In this document: positions 1 through 9,742 of the stretch, piece by piece | Numbering within the stretch: position 1 is the stretch's first letter | Layout of the letters: the number at the start of each line of letters is the position of its first letter | Assembly: GCA_021521415.1 (NCBI GenBank) | Contig: JAIQDT010004235.1 | Span: 62,001-126,000, forward strand | DNA from: Bidens hawaiensis | Taxonomy: Eukaryota; Streptophyta; Magnoliopsida; Asterales; Asteraceae | DNA length: 64,000 nucleotides | Direction of reading: 5' to 3' | Program-made: the position numbers and the translations under genes | The notes under the pieces: generated by a model | Told to the model about the DNA's origin: nothing | The model's input: the letters and a program-made list of their open reading frames with translations, nothing else | Databases searched by the model: none

Positions 1-740
1 TTTTAGTGGGTAAGTTAATTGATTATATTCAGCGGGTGAACACCTTCTTAGAGACCGAGAGGTGATAGGAAGTAAGGTCGTCTCATAGCTTTTACTTGTT
101 AGGATTAAGACCGCTCGAGAGCGGGTTCGGTTCTTGTCGGGTTTGGGTTTTTAGCGATTAGTTGATCAAGTTTAAGTTAAACTAAATTGTTCCTCTATCC
201 TTGGTTGCGTAGTATTCGTCTCCATTAGGGTAGTGTGTTGGTGAGACCGAGGGGAGAGTCGACATTAGAGCACTTTAACAGTTCGTTTCCCGGTTTGTTC
301 TTAAAATCAACTAAGTGTAAGTTAGAGTTTGTTGGTGAGACCGAGAGGTGATCTAGCTTCCTTGAGTGAACCTTAGTTGTGTCATCCTTAGAAACCGGTG
401 TCGTGAGATTCTACAATCCATTACCTTATTATACCTTCAATGTGATTCTTACCTAGGTAGACGTTTTCTCCAATTGCATTCAAGTTTCAAGTTTTGTTAA
501 GAGTTTAGTTTAGTTTAGTTAAGTTAAGTTAAGTTAAGTTAGTTAATTATATTAATTTAGTTAATTAATTTAGTTAAAGTAAGTTAGGTTAAGTAGTTAA
601 TTATATTAAAAATCATTAAAATATTCTTAGGTGAGTCTTGGTTAGGGTTAAGTATTAAAAACGTTTTCACGTGTCCATGTGTTCGATACTCGGAATTCCT
701 TAGTGATATACTATTAGTGATCGGTACACTTGCCGGTTTT
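1..740. other. Unclassified left-edge sequence
   Basis: I see no credible coding region here. The phrase GACCGAGAGGTGAT (or a close variant) occurs three times, near 52, 244 and 337, which suggests degenerate internal repeats of a transposon or its untranslated leader. From about 498 to 600 the sequence becomes a low-complexity run of TTAAG/TTAGT steps. I do not recognise the family. Confidence 0.4.
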
Positions 741-810
741 GTGTGGTTTCTTTAGGATTTTCGTATAATAAATTTAAAGCATAGTTGTGAGAGCATCATT
801 ATACACACTT

Positions 811-1440
811 CAATTCCTTCAAACCATACAATGCGTTGAACATGAAAGCCTTTCCAATTTCTTCTTGCTTCGCTAATATCCATCCCTCTGTCGGGAAAAA
901 CTTCATTCCTGTGTCGTAAAATTTTTTCACATAATCTTTCTTTATTCAATTTCGATTCATAAATGTATTCTTCAATACAGGGACCCTCAACTTGTTTTCT
1001 TTAATCGAAGTTTCATCCTTAATTTTATGTTTCCTTTTATTTGTATGAGTACTCATATCTTCTTTAAAGTAGAGAGTATGGATATTCTTGTGGTTTAATT
1101 CCTTTATCGCTTCCGGTGACCGGTTGTGATTGTCCGCTGTTTTCTTCTCTTCTTCTTCATAATCATCATTATAATTTTTCTTGTAATGCCGTTGATGTGT
1201 CACCAATTTCTCTCTCGATTATGTATCTGTACCGTCTTTTCTAACATCATAATCATTCTCATCTTTGTCGTATTCAGTCTTCCTTGATTCATCAAACCGT
1301 CCGGGATAAAATGTTTCACCGTCAGAATGTTCCATTATAATCAATTCTTGTTCTAGTTCTAAGATTGCAAATTTTGTTTTAATTTTTCAATCGTACGTGA
1401 TCGCGGTGTTATACGATCGGCATCATTGTTGATTTCTCGC
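811..1440 (-). pseudogene. Decayed ORF of TRIM-like unit 1 (truncated)
   Basis: Same coding sequence as in units 2 and 3, here cut off at its 3' end (811) and broken into two short open stretches (752-949 and 946-1206). It keeps the lysine/glutamate-rich segment with EEEEKKTADN. No known domain is recognised. It is a relic of the array, not a functional gene. Confidence 0.4.
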
Positions 1441-1543
1441 CCGTTTTCGTATCCGCGTTTCACCGTCTTCATTCTTTTCTTCCCAAGATCATGTAAATTT
1501 GATCTTTTCGCTTCGATTTCCGACCGTGGTTCTAATACCACTT

Positions 1544-1847
1544 TATTAGCGGAAGTCTTTATCGTAATCATCGTTAGCATCATTGCATCTGTGTTCATGT
1601 TTCTGCGTATGAATGTGTGTGTGTGAACAAACAGATAATGCACAAAATGAAATGGATATTTTATTGAATATCTTGGTGATTGTAAATGGTTACAACATGT
1701 TTCCTACAACCGTTACAACGGTTAATATGTTAACAAACTTTATTTTTTGTTACCCAACATAATACGTAATCTATACTAAGTCTGTTAATTACAATAATAC
1801 AAATATAACATTAGATAATAATAAAGCTTAGCATATAATATCTAATA
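1544..1847 (-). repeat. LTR of the TRIM-like element, copy 1
   Basis: A 304-bp LTR. On the minus strand it begins TATTAGATATTA and ends CCGCTAATA, so its termini are the inverted hexamers TATTAG/CTAATA rather than the usual TG/CA. It directly abuts a polypurine tract on one side (CTTTAGGGGAGA, plus 1848-1859). On the other, after the trinucleotide AAG, lies a degenerate primer-binding site (1529-1540, two mismatches to TGGTATCAGAGC). It lacks a 30-bp segment present in the other copy. Confidence 0.7.
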
Positions 1848-2118
1848 TCTCCCCTAAAGCTAAACTTTATTATTCAAGTTCTTCAGTAGGGATTTTTTTA
1901 CTTCCTCTAATGCTTTGACCGCCTTTGCAAAGTTGAAACTTCTTCGTTAGATAAAATTATTTAGCCGCCTTCCAGTTTCTTGAATAATCATGCACAAGCC
2001 TTCATTTGTGGTTGATTTTTCAATCTTATTTTCCAATTGAGATATGAAATCTTCATCCTTCACCATTTCCATAATTGAGATAATCACTTCATCTTTTTCT
2101 TTGATGTATCCGTGATGA

Positions 2119-2932
2119 TTAGTATGTCCTGGTTCTCGAAAGCAATATGGTCTTTCTTGTTTCCTTACTTTCTGTAAAAATTCTAGATCTTGTAGATTTC
2201 CAGATTAACTTTTTATAGTTGAGATTGTTCAATCTCCTTTCTGTCACTAGTATTCCTTGTTCTGTCGCTAAAAGCATTCTCCTTTCATCGCTAAAGTTTG
2301 TCACAAAATCTGATTTTCTTTTGCTTTTATGTTGATGCATGAATTCCTTCAAACCAGACAACGCGTTGAACATGAAAGCCTTTTCAATTTCTTCTTCCTT
2401 CGCTAACACCCATCCCTCTGTCGCGAAAAACTTCATTCCTGTGTCGTAAAATTTTTTCACATAATCTTTCTTTATTCTCTTTCGATTCATAAATGTATTC
2501 TTTTATACAGGGACCCTCAACTTGTTTTCTTTTAATCGAAGTTTCATCCTTAATTTTATGTTTCCTTTTCTTTGTATGAGTACTCATATCTTCTTTAGAG
2601 TAGAGAGTATGGATATTCTTGTGGTTTAATTCCTTTATCGCTTCCGGTGACCGGTTGCGATTGTCCGCTGTTTTCTTCTCTTCTTCTTCATAATCATCAT
2701 TGTAATTTTTCTTGTAATGCCGTTGATGTGTCACCAATTTCTCTTTCGATTATGCATCCGTACCGTCTTTTCTAACATCATAATCGTTCTCATATTTGTC
2801 GTATTCAGTCTTCTTTGATTCATCAAACCGTCCGGGATCAAATGTTTCACCGTCGGAATGTTCCATTATAATCAATTCTTGTTCTAGTTCTAAGATTGCA
2901 AATTTTGCCTCAACTTTGCAATCGTACGTCAT
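2119..2932 (-). pseudogene. ORF of TRIM-like unit 2, frameshifted
   Basis: Open stretches at 2750-2932, 2384-2737 and 2119-2490 together match the single longer frame of unit 3 plus a C-terminal part (FMFNALSGLKEFMHQHKSKR region). A one-base change near 2500 shifts the frame, and a stop separates the N-terminal part. The product would be a highly charged protein of roughly 300 residues: an acidic segment (DGETFDPGRFDESKK), EEEEKK, then basic stretches. It resembles no gag, protease or polymerase that I know. It may be a captured or element-specific gene. Confidence 0.45.
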
Positions 2933-3059
2933 CGCGGGGTTATAGGATCAGCATCATTGTTGATTTCTCACCTGTTTTGGTATCCGCGTTTCACCGTCTT
3001 CATTCTTTTCTTCCCAAGATCATGTAAATTTGGTCTTTTCGCTTCGATTTCCGACCGTG

Positions 3060-3071
3060 GCTCTGATACCA
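3060..3071 (-). promoter_or_regulatory. Primer-binding site, initiator tRNA-Met type
   Basis: The minus strand reads TGGTATCAGAGC, the complement of the 3' end of plant initiator tRNA-Met used by many plant LTR elements, three bases beyond the LTR end. It fixes the element's orientation as minus. The equivalent site of the neighbouring unit (1529-1540) has decayed at two positions. Confidence 0.8.
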
Positions 3072-3074
3072 CTT

Positions 3075-3410
3075 TATTAGCGGAAGCTTTATCGTAATCA
3101 TCGTTAGCATCATTGAATTTGTGTTCATGTTTCTGCGTATGAATGTGTGTGTGTGTGAACAAACAGATAATGTACAAAATGAAATGGATATTTTTATTGA
3201 ATATCTTGGTGATATTAAATGGTTACAACATGTTCGTAAATATACATGATGGTGGGTAACAGTTTCCTACAACCGTTACAACGGTTAATATGTTAACAAA
3301 CTTTATTCTTTGTTACCCAACATAATACTTAATCTATACTAAGTCTGTTAATTACAATAATACAAATATAACATTAGATAATAATAAAGCTTAGCTTATA
3401 ATATCTAATA
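3075..3410 (-). repeat. LTR of the TRIM-like element, copy 2
   Basis: A 336-bp second copy of the LTR with the same TATTAG/CTAATA ends. It differs from the first copy mainly by about 30 extra bases near 3234-3263. A polypurine tract abuts it at 3411-3422 and the primer-binding site lies at 3060-3071, three bases from the LTR end, so this is a bona fide LTR junction on both sides. Confidence 0.72.
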
Positions 3411-3550
3411 TCTCCCCTTAAGCTAAACTTTATTATTCAAGTTCTTCAGTAGGGATTTGTTTACTTCCTCTAATGATTTGGCCGCCTTTGCAAAGTTGAA
3501 ACTTCTTCGTTTGATAAAACGATTTAGCCGCATTCCAGTTTCTTGAATAA

Positions 3551-4505
3551 TCATGCACAAGCCTTCATTTGTGGTTGATTTTTCAATCTTCTTTCCAATT
3601 GAGATATGAAATCTTCATTCTTCACCGTTTCCATAATTGAGATAATCACTTCATCTTTTTCTTTGATGTATACGTGATGAATAGTATGTCCTGGTTCTCG
3701 AAAGCAGTCAAGTCTTTCTTGTTTCCTTACTTTCTGTAAAATTCTAGATCTTGTAGGTTTCCAGATTAGTTTTTTATAATTGAGATTGTTCGATCTCTTT
3801 TCTGTCACTAGTATTCCTTGTTCTGTCACTAAAAGCATTCTCCTTTCGTCGCTAAAGTTTGTCACAAAATCTGATTTTCTTTTGCTTTTATGTTGATGCA
3901 TGAATTCCTTCAAACCAGACAATGCGTTAAACATGAAAGCCTTTTAATTACTTTTTGCTTCGCTAATATCCACCCCCCATCGCGAAAACCTTCATTCATG
4001 TGTCGTAAAATTTTGCCACATAATCTTTCTTTGTTCTCTTTCGATTCATAAATGTTTTCTTCAAAATAGGGACCCTCAACTTGTTTTCTTTAATTGAAGT
4101 TTCATCCTTAATTTTATGTTTCCTTTTCTTTGTATGAGTACTCATATCTTCTTTAAAGAATGGAGTATGGATATTCTTGTGGTTTAATTCCTTTATCGCT
4201 TCCGGTGACCGGTTGTGATTGTCCGCTGTTTTCTTCTCTTCTTCTTCATAATCGTCATTGTAATTTTTCTTGTGATGCCGCTGATGCTTCAACAACTTCT
4301 CTCTCGATTCTGTTTCCGTACCGTCTCTTTTAACACCATTATAAATCTCATCTTTGTCGTATTCAGTCTTCTTTGATTCATCAAACCGTCCGGGTACAAA
4401 TGTTTCACCGTCGGAATGTTCCAGTATAATCAATTCTTGTTCTAGTTCTAAGATTGCAAAATTTGTCTCAATTTTGCAATCGTACGTGATCGCGGGGTTA
4501 TACAA
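3551..4505 (-). pseudogene. ORF of TRIM-like unit 3, longest surviving frame
   Basis: 3996-4505 is open for 169 codons and is the best copy of the N-terminal half. 3551-3934 (127 codons) carries the C-terminal half, from FMFNALSGLKEF onward, after a break near 3940-3990. Conservation of the same charged protein in three units, each with different breaks, suggests that the ancestral unit encoded one protein starting after the primer-binding site. Function unknown. Confidence 0.45.
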
Positions 4506-6388
4506 TCGGCATCATTGTTGATTTCTCGCCAGTTTCAGGAATAATCATGCACAAGCCTTCATTTTGGTTGATTCTTCAATGTTCTTTTCCAGTTGAGATA
4601 TGAAATCTTCATTCTTCACCGTTTCCATAACTGAGATAATCACTTCATCTTTTTCTTTGATGTATCCGTGATGAATAGTATGTCCTGGTTCTCGAAAGCA
4701 ATAGAGTCTTTCTTGTTTCCTTATTTTATGTAAAATTCTAGATCATGTAGATTTCCAGATTAATTTTTTATAATTGGGATTGTTCAATCTCCTTTCTTTC
4801 ACTAGTATTTCTTGTTCCGTCGCTAAAAGCATTCTCTTAAACTATGGCCTGGGAGTGTGACCCTTAATGTTGGTACCACAAGTGTATATAAATCAGAGTT
4901 GCGTTATATTAGCGGAAGTCTTATAAAACTTGTGAATTAGAGTTTTAAAGATTACAAAAGACGGGATTATAAAATACCCGTTTAAGTTATAAAGTATTAC
5001 TTGTTTTATCATTACAAAACCACCATTATATATTTAAGTTTATACAAAAGAAAATCCGAGCCATCGGATATATAAATAGCACTTCGACATTCCAAGCGCT
5101 AATCTTGTTCACCTGCAAAATGTAAATAAAATACGCCAGCAACGAATGCTGGTGAACACGCTGACGCAAAAATAATTTCTTTTACTTTATTACCCCTCGA
5201 GACTATGCCTGCCTCGACCCATCGTGGATAAGGAATAACAAAGTTAAATAACACATTTATAAATTCAAGTCTCTACTCTAGGTCACCTCAGCAAACACCG
5301 CAACGTTCGACTTAGTTAAGTACCCGTAAATATACACAACGATCGTACTTCCCGAGAGAAAGCGTCCTACGATCAGGGTTGTGCGATGTGCCCATCGCGT
5401 AGTACCACCTATGTAAGGATCCAGACATACGTATACCACAGCTTGAGGGCTAGGTTTATACTTTCATTTATAATGGTTTTAGGGACACGTAGTCCCTTGT
5501 AAATATTTTCATATAACATGTTTGACTCATTTGAAAACAAGTTTAAAAGTTTGAGGCGCATTCACCTTATCGCTTTGGGATCGGCTTCAACACCGTCCGA
5601 GGATCTTTCCCTTTTTATCTCGAACCTATTGTACGAGTATAAACATTTGTTAGTCGGATATACAATCCGGCTTAAGACCTTTAGTCTTATTTTATATCTC
5701 TACCTCGATGAACCTTTAGTTCATATATTTCTTTTACTTGAAAACCTTTAGTTTAAAAGTAAATTATAAACCTTTAGTTTATATGAAAACCCGACGTTTC
5801 TTCTTCTTCTTCTCTAAGAAACGTATACCTTTTCTTTTATTATTTAAGAATGCTCATTATTACTTAAATAATAACTTCATAACAAAGAATATACATATAT
5901 ACTTACACACATATATACGTATTTACAATTCATTCTTTCATTCTTTTCTTTGTTATGTTTATTACTCTTTTATCGAGGTATCGAGTATAATCTAGACTTA
6001 AAGCTTAAGCCTTCAATATAATATTATATTATATTCATTTGTCGTTACGCCAAATCTTGTTGGCGTTTTGAAACCCTAGGAACTCGAGCAGCACTCCAAC
6101 GCCGCTTCTCTTTCTCGATCAATTTGGACACGCCAAAGACAACACCAATCTTTGAGAATTGTTGACACGCCTTTCGAGAACAAACACCTTCTTGGTCGTA
6201 TGTGGGTGGAGGGTGGCACAAACTTCGAGGTAACATCGACATAGAAATCGAGGATCGGGACATGGAAATCGAGGTATTATGGCACGTTTTTCTAGAATCG
6301 AGGGTATGATTTATATTTTCTAAAGAGATGTTAGAGAGATGTAAGAGAGTTGTGTTTGGGATGTGAATGGCTTGAACCCGAAGCCTTC

Positions 6389-6396
6389 TATTTATA
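6389..6396 (-). promoter_or_regulatory. TATA box of gypsy 1 LTR
   Basis: The minus strand reads CCTATAAATAGAAGG, a textbook plant TATA box, placed downstream of the G-box cluster within the LTR. It marks the U3/R transition about 450 bp into the LTR. Confidence 0.6.
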
Positions 6397-6467
6397 GGAA
6401 AATTTTGGAGTGGCTAAGCCCATCGCGTATCGTGATGTAGGCTCAGCTAGTCACCATGTAGACCTGC

Positions 6468-6579
6468 CACGTGGCGACACGTGGCATGCGTTGTGACGCG
6501 TGGCGACACGTGCGAACGTGTTGCCACGTGGTGACACGTGGCGGTAGACGGTGCCACCGTGTGCCACGTAGCACACGTG
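6468..6579 (-). promoter_or_regulatory. Cluster of six CACGTG G-boxes in the gypsy LTR
   Basis: CACGTG occurs exactly at 6468, 6478, 6507, 6525, 6535 and 6574, that is six times in 112 bp, within repeats of GCCACGTGGC/GACACGTGGC. In minus orientation the cluster lies 72-180 bp upstream of the TATA box at 6389-6396. G-boxes are binding sites of plant bZIP and bHLH factors in light, ABA and stress responses. A role as the LTR enhancer is inferred. Confidence 0.6.
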
Positions 6580-6843
6580 TTACAATCTGTCAGACCACGT
6601 CATCGTGATACGCGATGACGTAGGTTCAACAAGCGATCGCGTATCGCTGTTGACCCTTCCAGAAGGTTTGACCAAGCCCCATCGCGATACGCGATGGGCT
6701 TGTCTTTTTTCCCTTTCGCGTAGCGCGATAGCACAAGAGATCAGAATTTTCATTTTTAACCCTCAGGTTTAGAATTTGGCCATTTTAGTCCTTTGACTTT
6801 GGAAAGTTTATACTTTGAACTTCGAAATTTTCACAATGTTACA

Positions 6844-6854
6844 TCCTCCCCACC
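6844..6854 (-). other. Polypurine tract of gypsy 1
   Basis: The minus strand reads GGTGGGGAGGA directly before the LTR start TGTAACATT. It is the plus-strand DNA primer for reverse transcription and sets the LTR boundary. Confidence 0.75.
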
Positions 6855-6883
6855 TTGTAACAAATCTCGTCCACGAGATTGCT

Positions 6884-7540
6884 TTACAAGAACAAGTGGG
6901 GGTATTTCTTTCTCATTTCTGATTCAAGTTCCCATGTATATTCGGGCCCTCTACGCGAGTCCCATTTTACTTTCACAATTTTCAATGTTCTTCCCTTTAA
7001 TTTCTTTGTTTTCGAATCTTCAATTTTAATTGGACTTTCTACGAATTTTAAGTTCTCATTTAATGGCATAGCTAAAGATTCATCGGTAAAACACTTACGC
7101 AAATTCGAAACATGGAATACATCATGTATCCCTTGCATTTCCTCGGGCAGTCGCAAACGGTATGCAACAGTGCCGATTCGTTCGAGTACCTCAAAAGGTC
7201 CAACGAATCGAGGACTCAATTTTCCTTTCTTACCGAAGCGAACGACGCCTATCCAAGGCGAGACTTTCAATAATACTTTGTCACCAACATTGAATTCCAA
7301 CGATTTACGACGGACATAGGCGTAACTCTTTTGGCGATCACGTGCCGTCTTAAGTCGTTCTCGGATTTGGAGAATCTTGTCGGTGGTTTATTGGACTATC
7401 TCGGGTCCAGATAATTGATTGTCTCCGATTTCAGACCAACACACGGACGTTCTACACTTTCAACCATATAACGCCTCGAATGGTGCGGCTTGAATACTTG
7501 TGTGATAACTGTTATTATACGAGAATTCCATTGGGGGTAA
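6884..7540 (-). pseudogene. Gypsy 1 integrase remnant: end of core plus C-terminal chromodomain-like region
   Basis: The open part 6884-7300 encodes the GPY/F-type module ([40 protein letters not shown]) and the chromodomain-like end. Upstream to about 7540 the frame still reads as the end of the integrase core ([11 protein letters not shown], then PFEALYG) but with stops. The HHCC zinc finger and the first two catalytic aspartates are absent: sequence jumps from the linker after RNase H straight to the region around the catalytic glutamate. Non-functional. Confidence 0.8.
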
Positions 7541-7544
7541 GTGG

Positions 7545-8380
7545 TCATCCCAACTTCCTCCTAAGTCGATCACACAAGCTTGGAGCATGTCTTCCAACGT
7601 TTGAATCGTCCTTTCGCTTTATCCAAATTCTATTACCGAGTCTAAGGATACCATCGCCACCCTTGACTAGCGAGTCAATGGTGTCGTTACGTTTTTCGTC
7701 GGAGATTTGGTTTTCATTGATTGCTTGAGTTTGCGCGGATTTGATTTGTTCAAAGAAGTCGATTTGGAGTTCTAGGCGCAACGCTCGAACTCTTTTGGGC
7801 TTTTCATGCTCTTTACGACTTAAGGCATCAGCCACAACGTTGGCTTTGCCTTCATGATAGACAATCTCACAATCATAGTCGTTGAGAGTCTCCATCCAGT
7901 GTCGTTGGCGCATGTTGAGCTCTTTTTGATCAAAGATATGTTTTAAGCTCTTATGATCGGTGTACACCGTAAATCTTACTCCATAGAGATAATGCCTCCA
8001 TATCTTAAGTGCAAAGATTATGGCGCCTAACTCTAGATCGTGAGTCGTGTAGTTCTTTTTGTGCACCTTAAGTTGACGAGAGGCGTAAGCGATTACTTTC
8101 TTGTGTTGCATTAGTACACATCCCGAGCCGGAGTGAGATGCATCACTAAATACAACAAAGTCTTCAGTACATTCTGGCAAGGCCAGTATAGGTGCTTGAG
8201 TGAGCTTTTGTTTGAGTATATCGAACGCCTCTTGTTGCTATGTTCCCCATTCATATTTGAGGTTCTTGCGAGTTAAGGAAGTTAGAGGAACAACGATTCG
8301 AGAAAAGTTTTCAATGAATCTTCGGTAATAACCAGCCAAACCTAAGAAACTTCGGATCTCGGTTGGAGATTTTGGAATCT
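7545..8380 (-). pseudogene. Gypsy 1 RNase H region
   Basis: 7545-8180 is open and encodes a gypsy RNase [53 protein letters not shown], and the tail [15 protein letters not shown]. Between 8180 and 8380 the connection domain ([15 protein letters not shown]) is readable but carries a TAG stop near 8239. The 3' end runs into the integrase deletion and shifts frame. Confidence 0.8.
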
Positions 8381-8381
8381 C

Positions 8382-9413
8382 CTACTTAGAGATAGCTTCA
8401 ATTTTAGCGGGATCGACTTGAATTCCGTTGACTTTGATGATATGTCCAAGAAATTGTACCTCGTGCAACCAGAACTCGCATTTTGAGAACTTGGCGTACA
8501 ACTTCTCGGTTCTAAGAATTTCAAGCAATGTTCGGAGATGGACTTCATAATCGGCCTTGGACTTAGAATAAATCAGTATGTCGTCGATGAATACGATCAC
8601 AAATTTATCCAAGTAAGGCTTGCAACTACGATTCATCATGTCCATGAACGCGGCTGGTGCATTAGTAAGTCCAAACGTCATAACCGTGAACTCATAATGT
8701 CCATACCTTGTTCGAAAAGGGGTTTTTGGAATATCCTCATATTGGACTTTGAGTTGGTGATAGCCGGAACGAAGATCGATTTTTGAAAAAAAGCTAGCAC
8801 CTTGAAGTTGGTCGAAAAGATCATCGATACGAGGGAGTGGATATCGGTTCTTAATTATGACTTTGTTCAACTCACGATAATCGATACACATCCGCATGGA
8901 TCCATCCTTCTTTTTGACAAATAGGATTGGCGCTCCCCATGGTGGCGAGCTCGGTCGAATGAAACCTTTCTCAAGCAGTTCATCGAGTTGTTTATTTAAC
9001 TCCTTCATCTCAGTCGGCGCTAAGTGATACGGAGCCTTGGCGATTGGAGCGGTACCGGGAATAAGGTCAATCCTAAACTCTACTTCGCGGTCGGGAGGGA
9101 TTCCGGGAAGTTCATCAGGAAAGACATCAGAAAATTCGGAGACTATGGCTACGTCTTTTATCTCCTTTGGCTTTGACTCTTCAGTGACGTAGGCCATGAA
9201 TGCTAAGCATCCTTGATTTAAACATTTGTTAGCCCTAATCATAGAAATTATGCTAACTTGGCCAACGTCTTTGTCCCCTTCAATTCGAATTGTTCGTTTA
9301 TCGGGGGCTTGAAGTTCAACGGTTTTGCTGTTGCAGATGATACATGCATGGTTATCGGATAACCAATCCATACCAAGTACAATATCAAAACCAGCCAGAC
9401 TCACGAGCAACAA
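8382..9413 (-). pseudogene. Gypsy 1 reverse transcriptase (open, 343 codons, flanked by breaks)
   Basis: Open through the whole polymerase core. The first part is the end of the protease ([15 protein letters not shown]). Then come the RT motifs [29 protein letters not shown] and [15 protein letters not shown], and the catalytic FIDD ([12 protein letters not shown]). It ends at a TAG that replaces an expected tryptophan at the RT/RNase H connection (about 8380). The RT copies RNA into DNA in the virus-like particle. The domain itself looks intact, but the polyprotein is not. Confidence 0.88.
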
Positions 9414-9740
9414 ACAGATAGGCGGAATTTAACTTGCTAAAAGAATCTTTCCGTTTTCAAGGGCTTCGGAGATCTTAACGATTTCGCCACTAGCAGTCTC
9501 GACGCTTAGAGTTTTATCTAACTTTGTTAAAGGTTCGTTTAATATACTACAAAATTTATAATCTATAAAACTTAAATTGGCACCCGAATCAAATAAAACT
9601 CTAGCATAGTGTCGTTGACTAGGAATGTACCGGTGATGGTTTCCGGCATGTCAGCGGCTTTCTTTGTGTCGAGTACAAAGACTCGTGCGTTTCCCTTATT
9701 GTCTTTGCCACTTCCACCCGCACCACCAGTCACGGGTTTG
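9414..9740 (-). pseudogene. Gypsy 1 aspartic protease region, frameshifted
   Basis: The active-site triad DSG is visible as VLFDSGANLSF near 9570-9605, but in a different frame from the gag-proximal stretch that ends LVNDT. A one-base deletion near 9607 and a stop near 9430 break it. The part between gag and protease (TGGAGGSGKDNKG) is a glycine-rich linker. Confidence 0.75.
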
Positions 9741-9742
9741 TT

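Larger units (their letters stand above)
811..4838 (-). mobile_element. Tandem array of a small LTR element (TRIM/LARD-like), minus strand
   Basis: The same sequence recurs with a period of about 1.53-1.56 kb: the motif GGACCCTCAACTTG lies at 981, 2511 and 4070. Read on the minus strand each period runs LTR, tRNA-Met primer-binding site, about 1.2 kb of internal sequence, polypurine tract, next LTR. Order by plus coordinate is: truncated internal part (811-1543), LTR (1544-1847), full internal part (1848-3074), LTR (3075-3410), third internal part (3411-4838). The third part has an internal deletion near 4530 that joins two distant parts of the unit. No reverse transcriptase or integrase is present, so it is non-autonomous. 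The left end stops at about 811 in the middle of the unit; the right end meets the gypsy LTR near 4838-4856. Confidence 0.75.
4856..6843 (-). repeat. 3' LTR of gypsy element 1 (about 2.0 kb)
   Basis: On the minus strand the LTR starts TGTAACATTGTG immediately after the polypurine tract and is proposed to end GGGTCACA at 4856; the start is firm, the end rests on the TG/CA rule alone. It contains a GC-rich G-box cluster, a TATA box and short palindromes upstream of the TATA. Plus-strand ORFs at 5518-5751 and 5738-5995 inside it are chance ORFs in AT-rich LTR sequence. Confidence 0.7.

Noticed and set aside
811..4838. Endogenous pararetrovirus reading of the first array, because of the tRNA-Met priming site and unknown ORF
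   Set aside because: Repeated units have true LTRs bounded by polypurine tract and PBS, and there is no RT or movement-protein motif.
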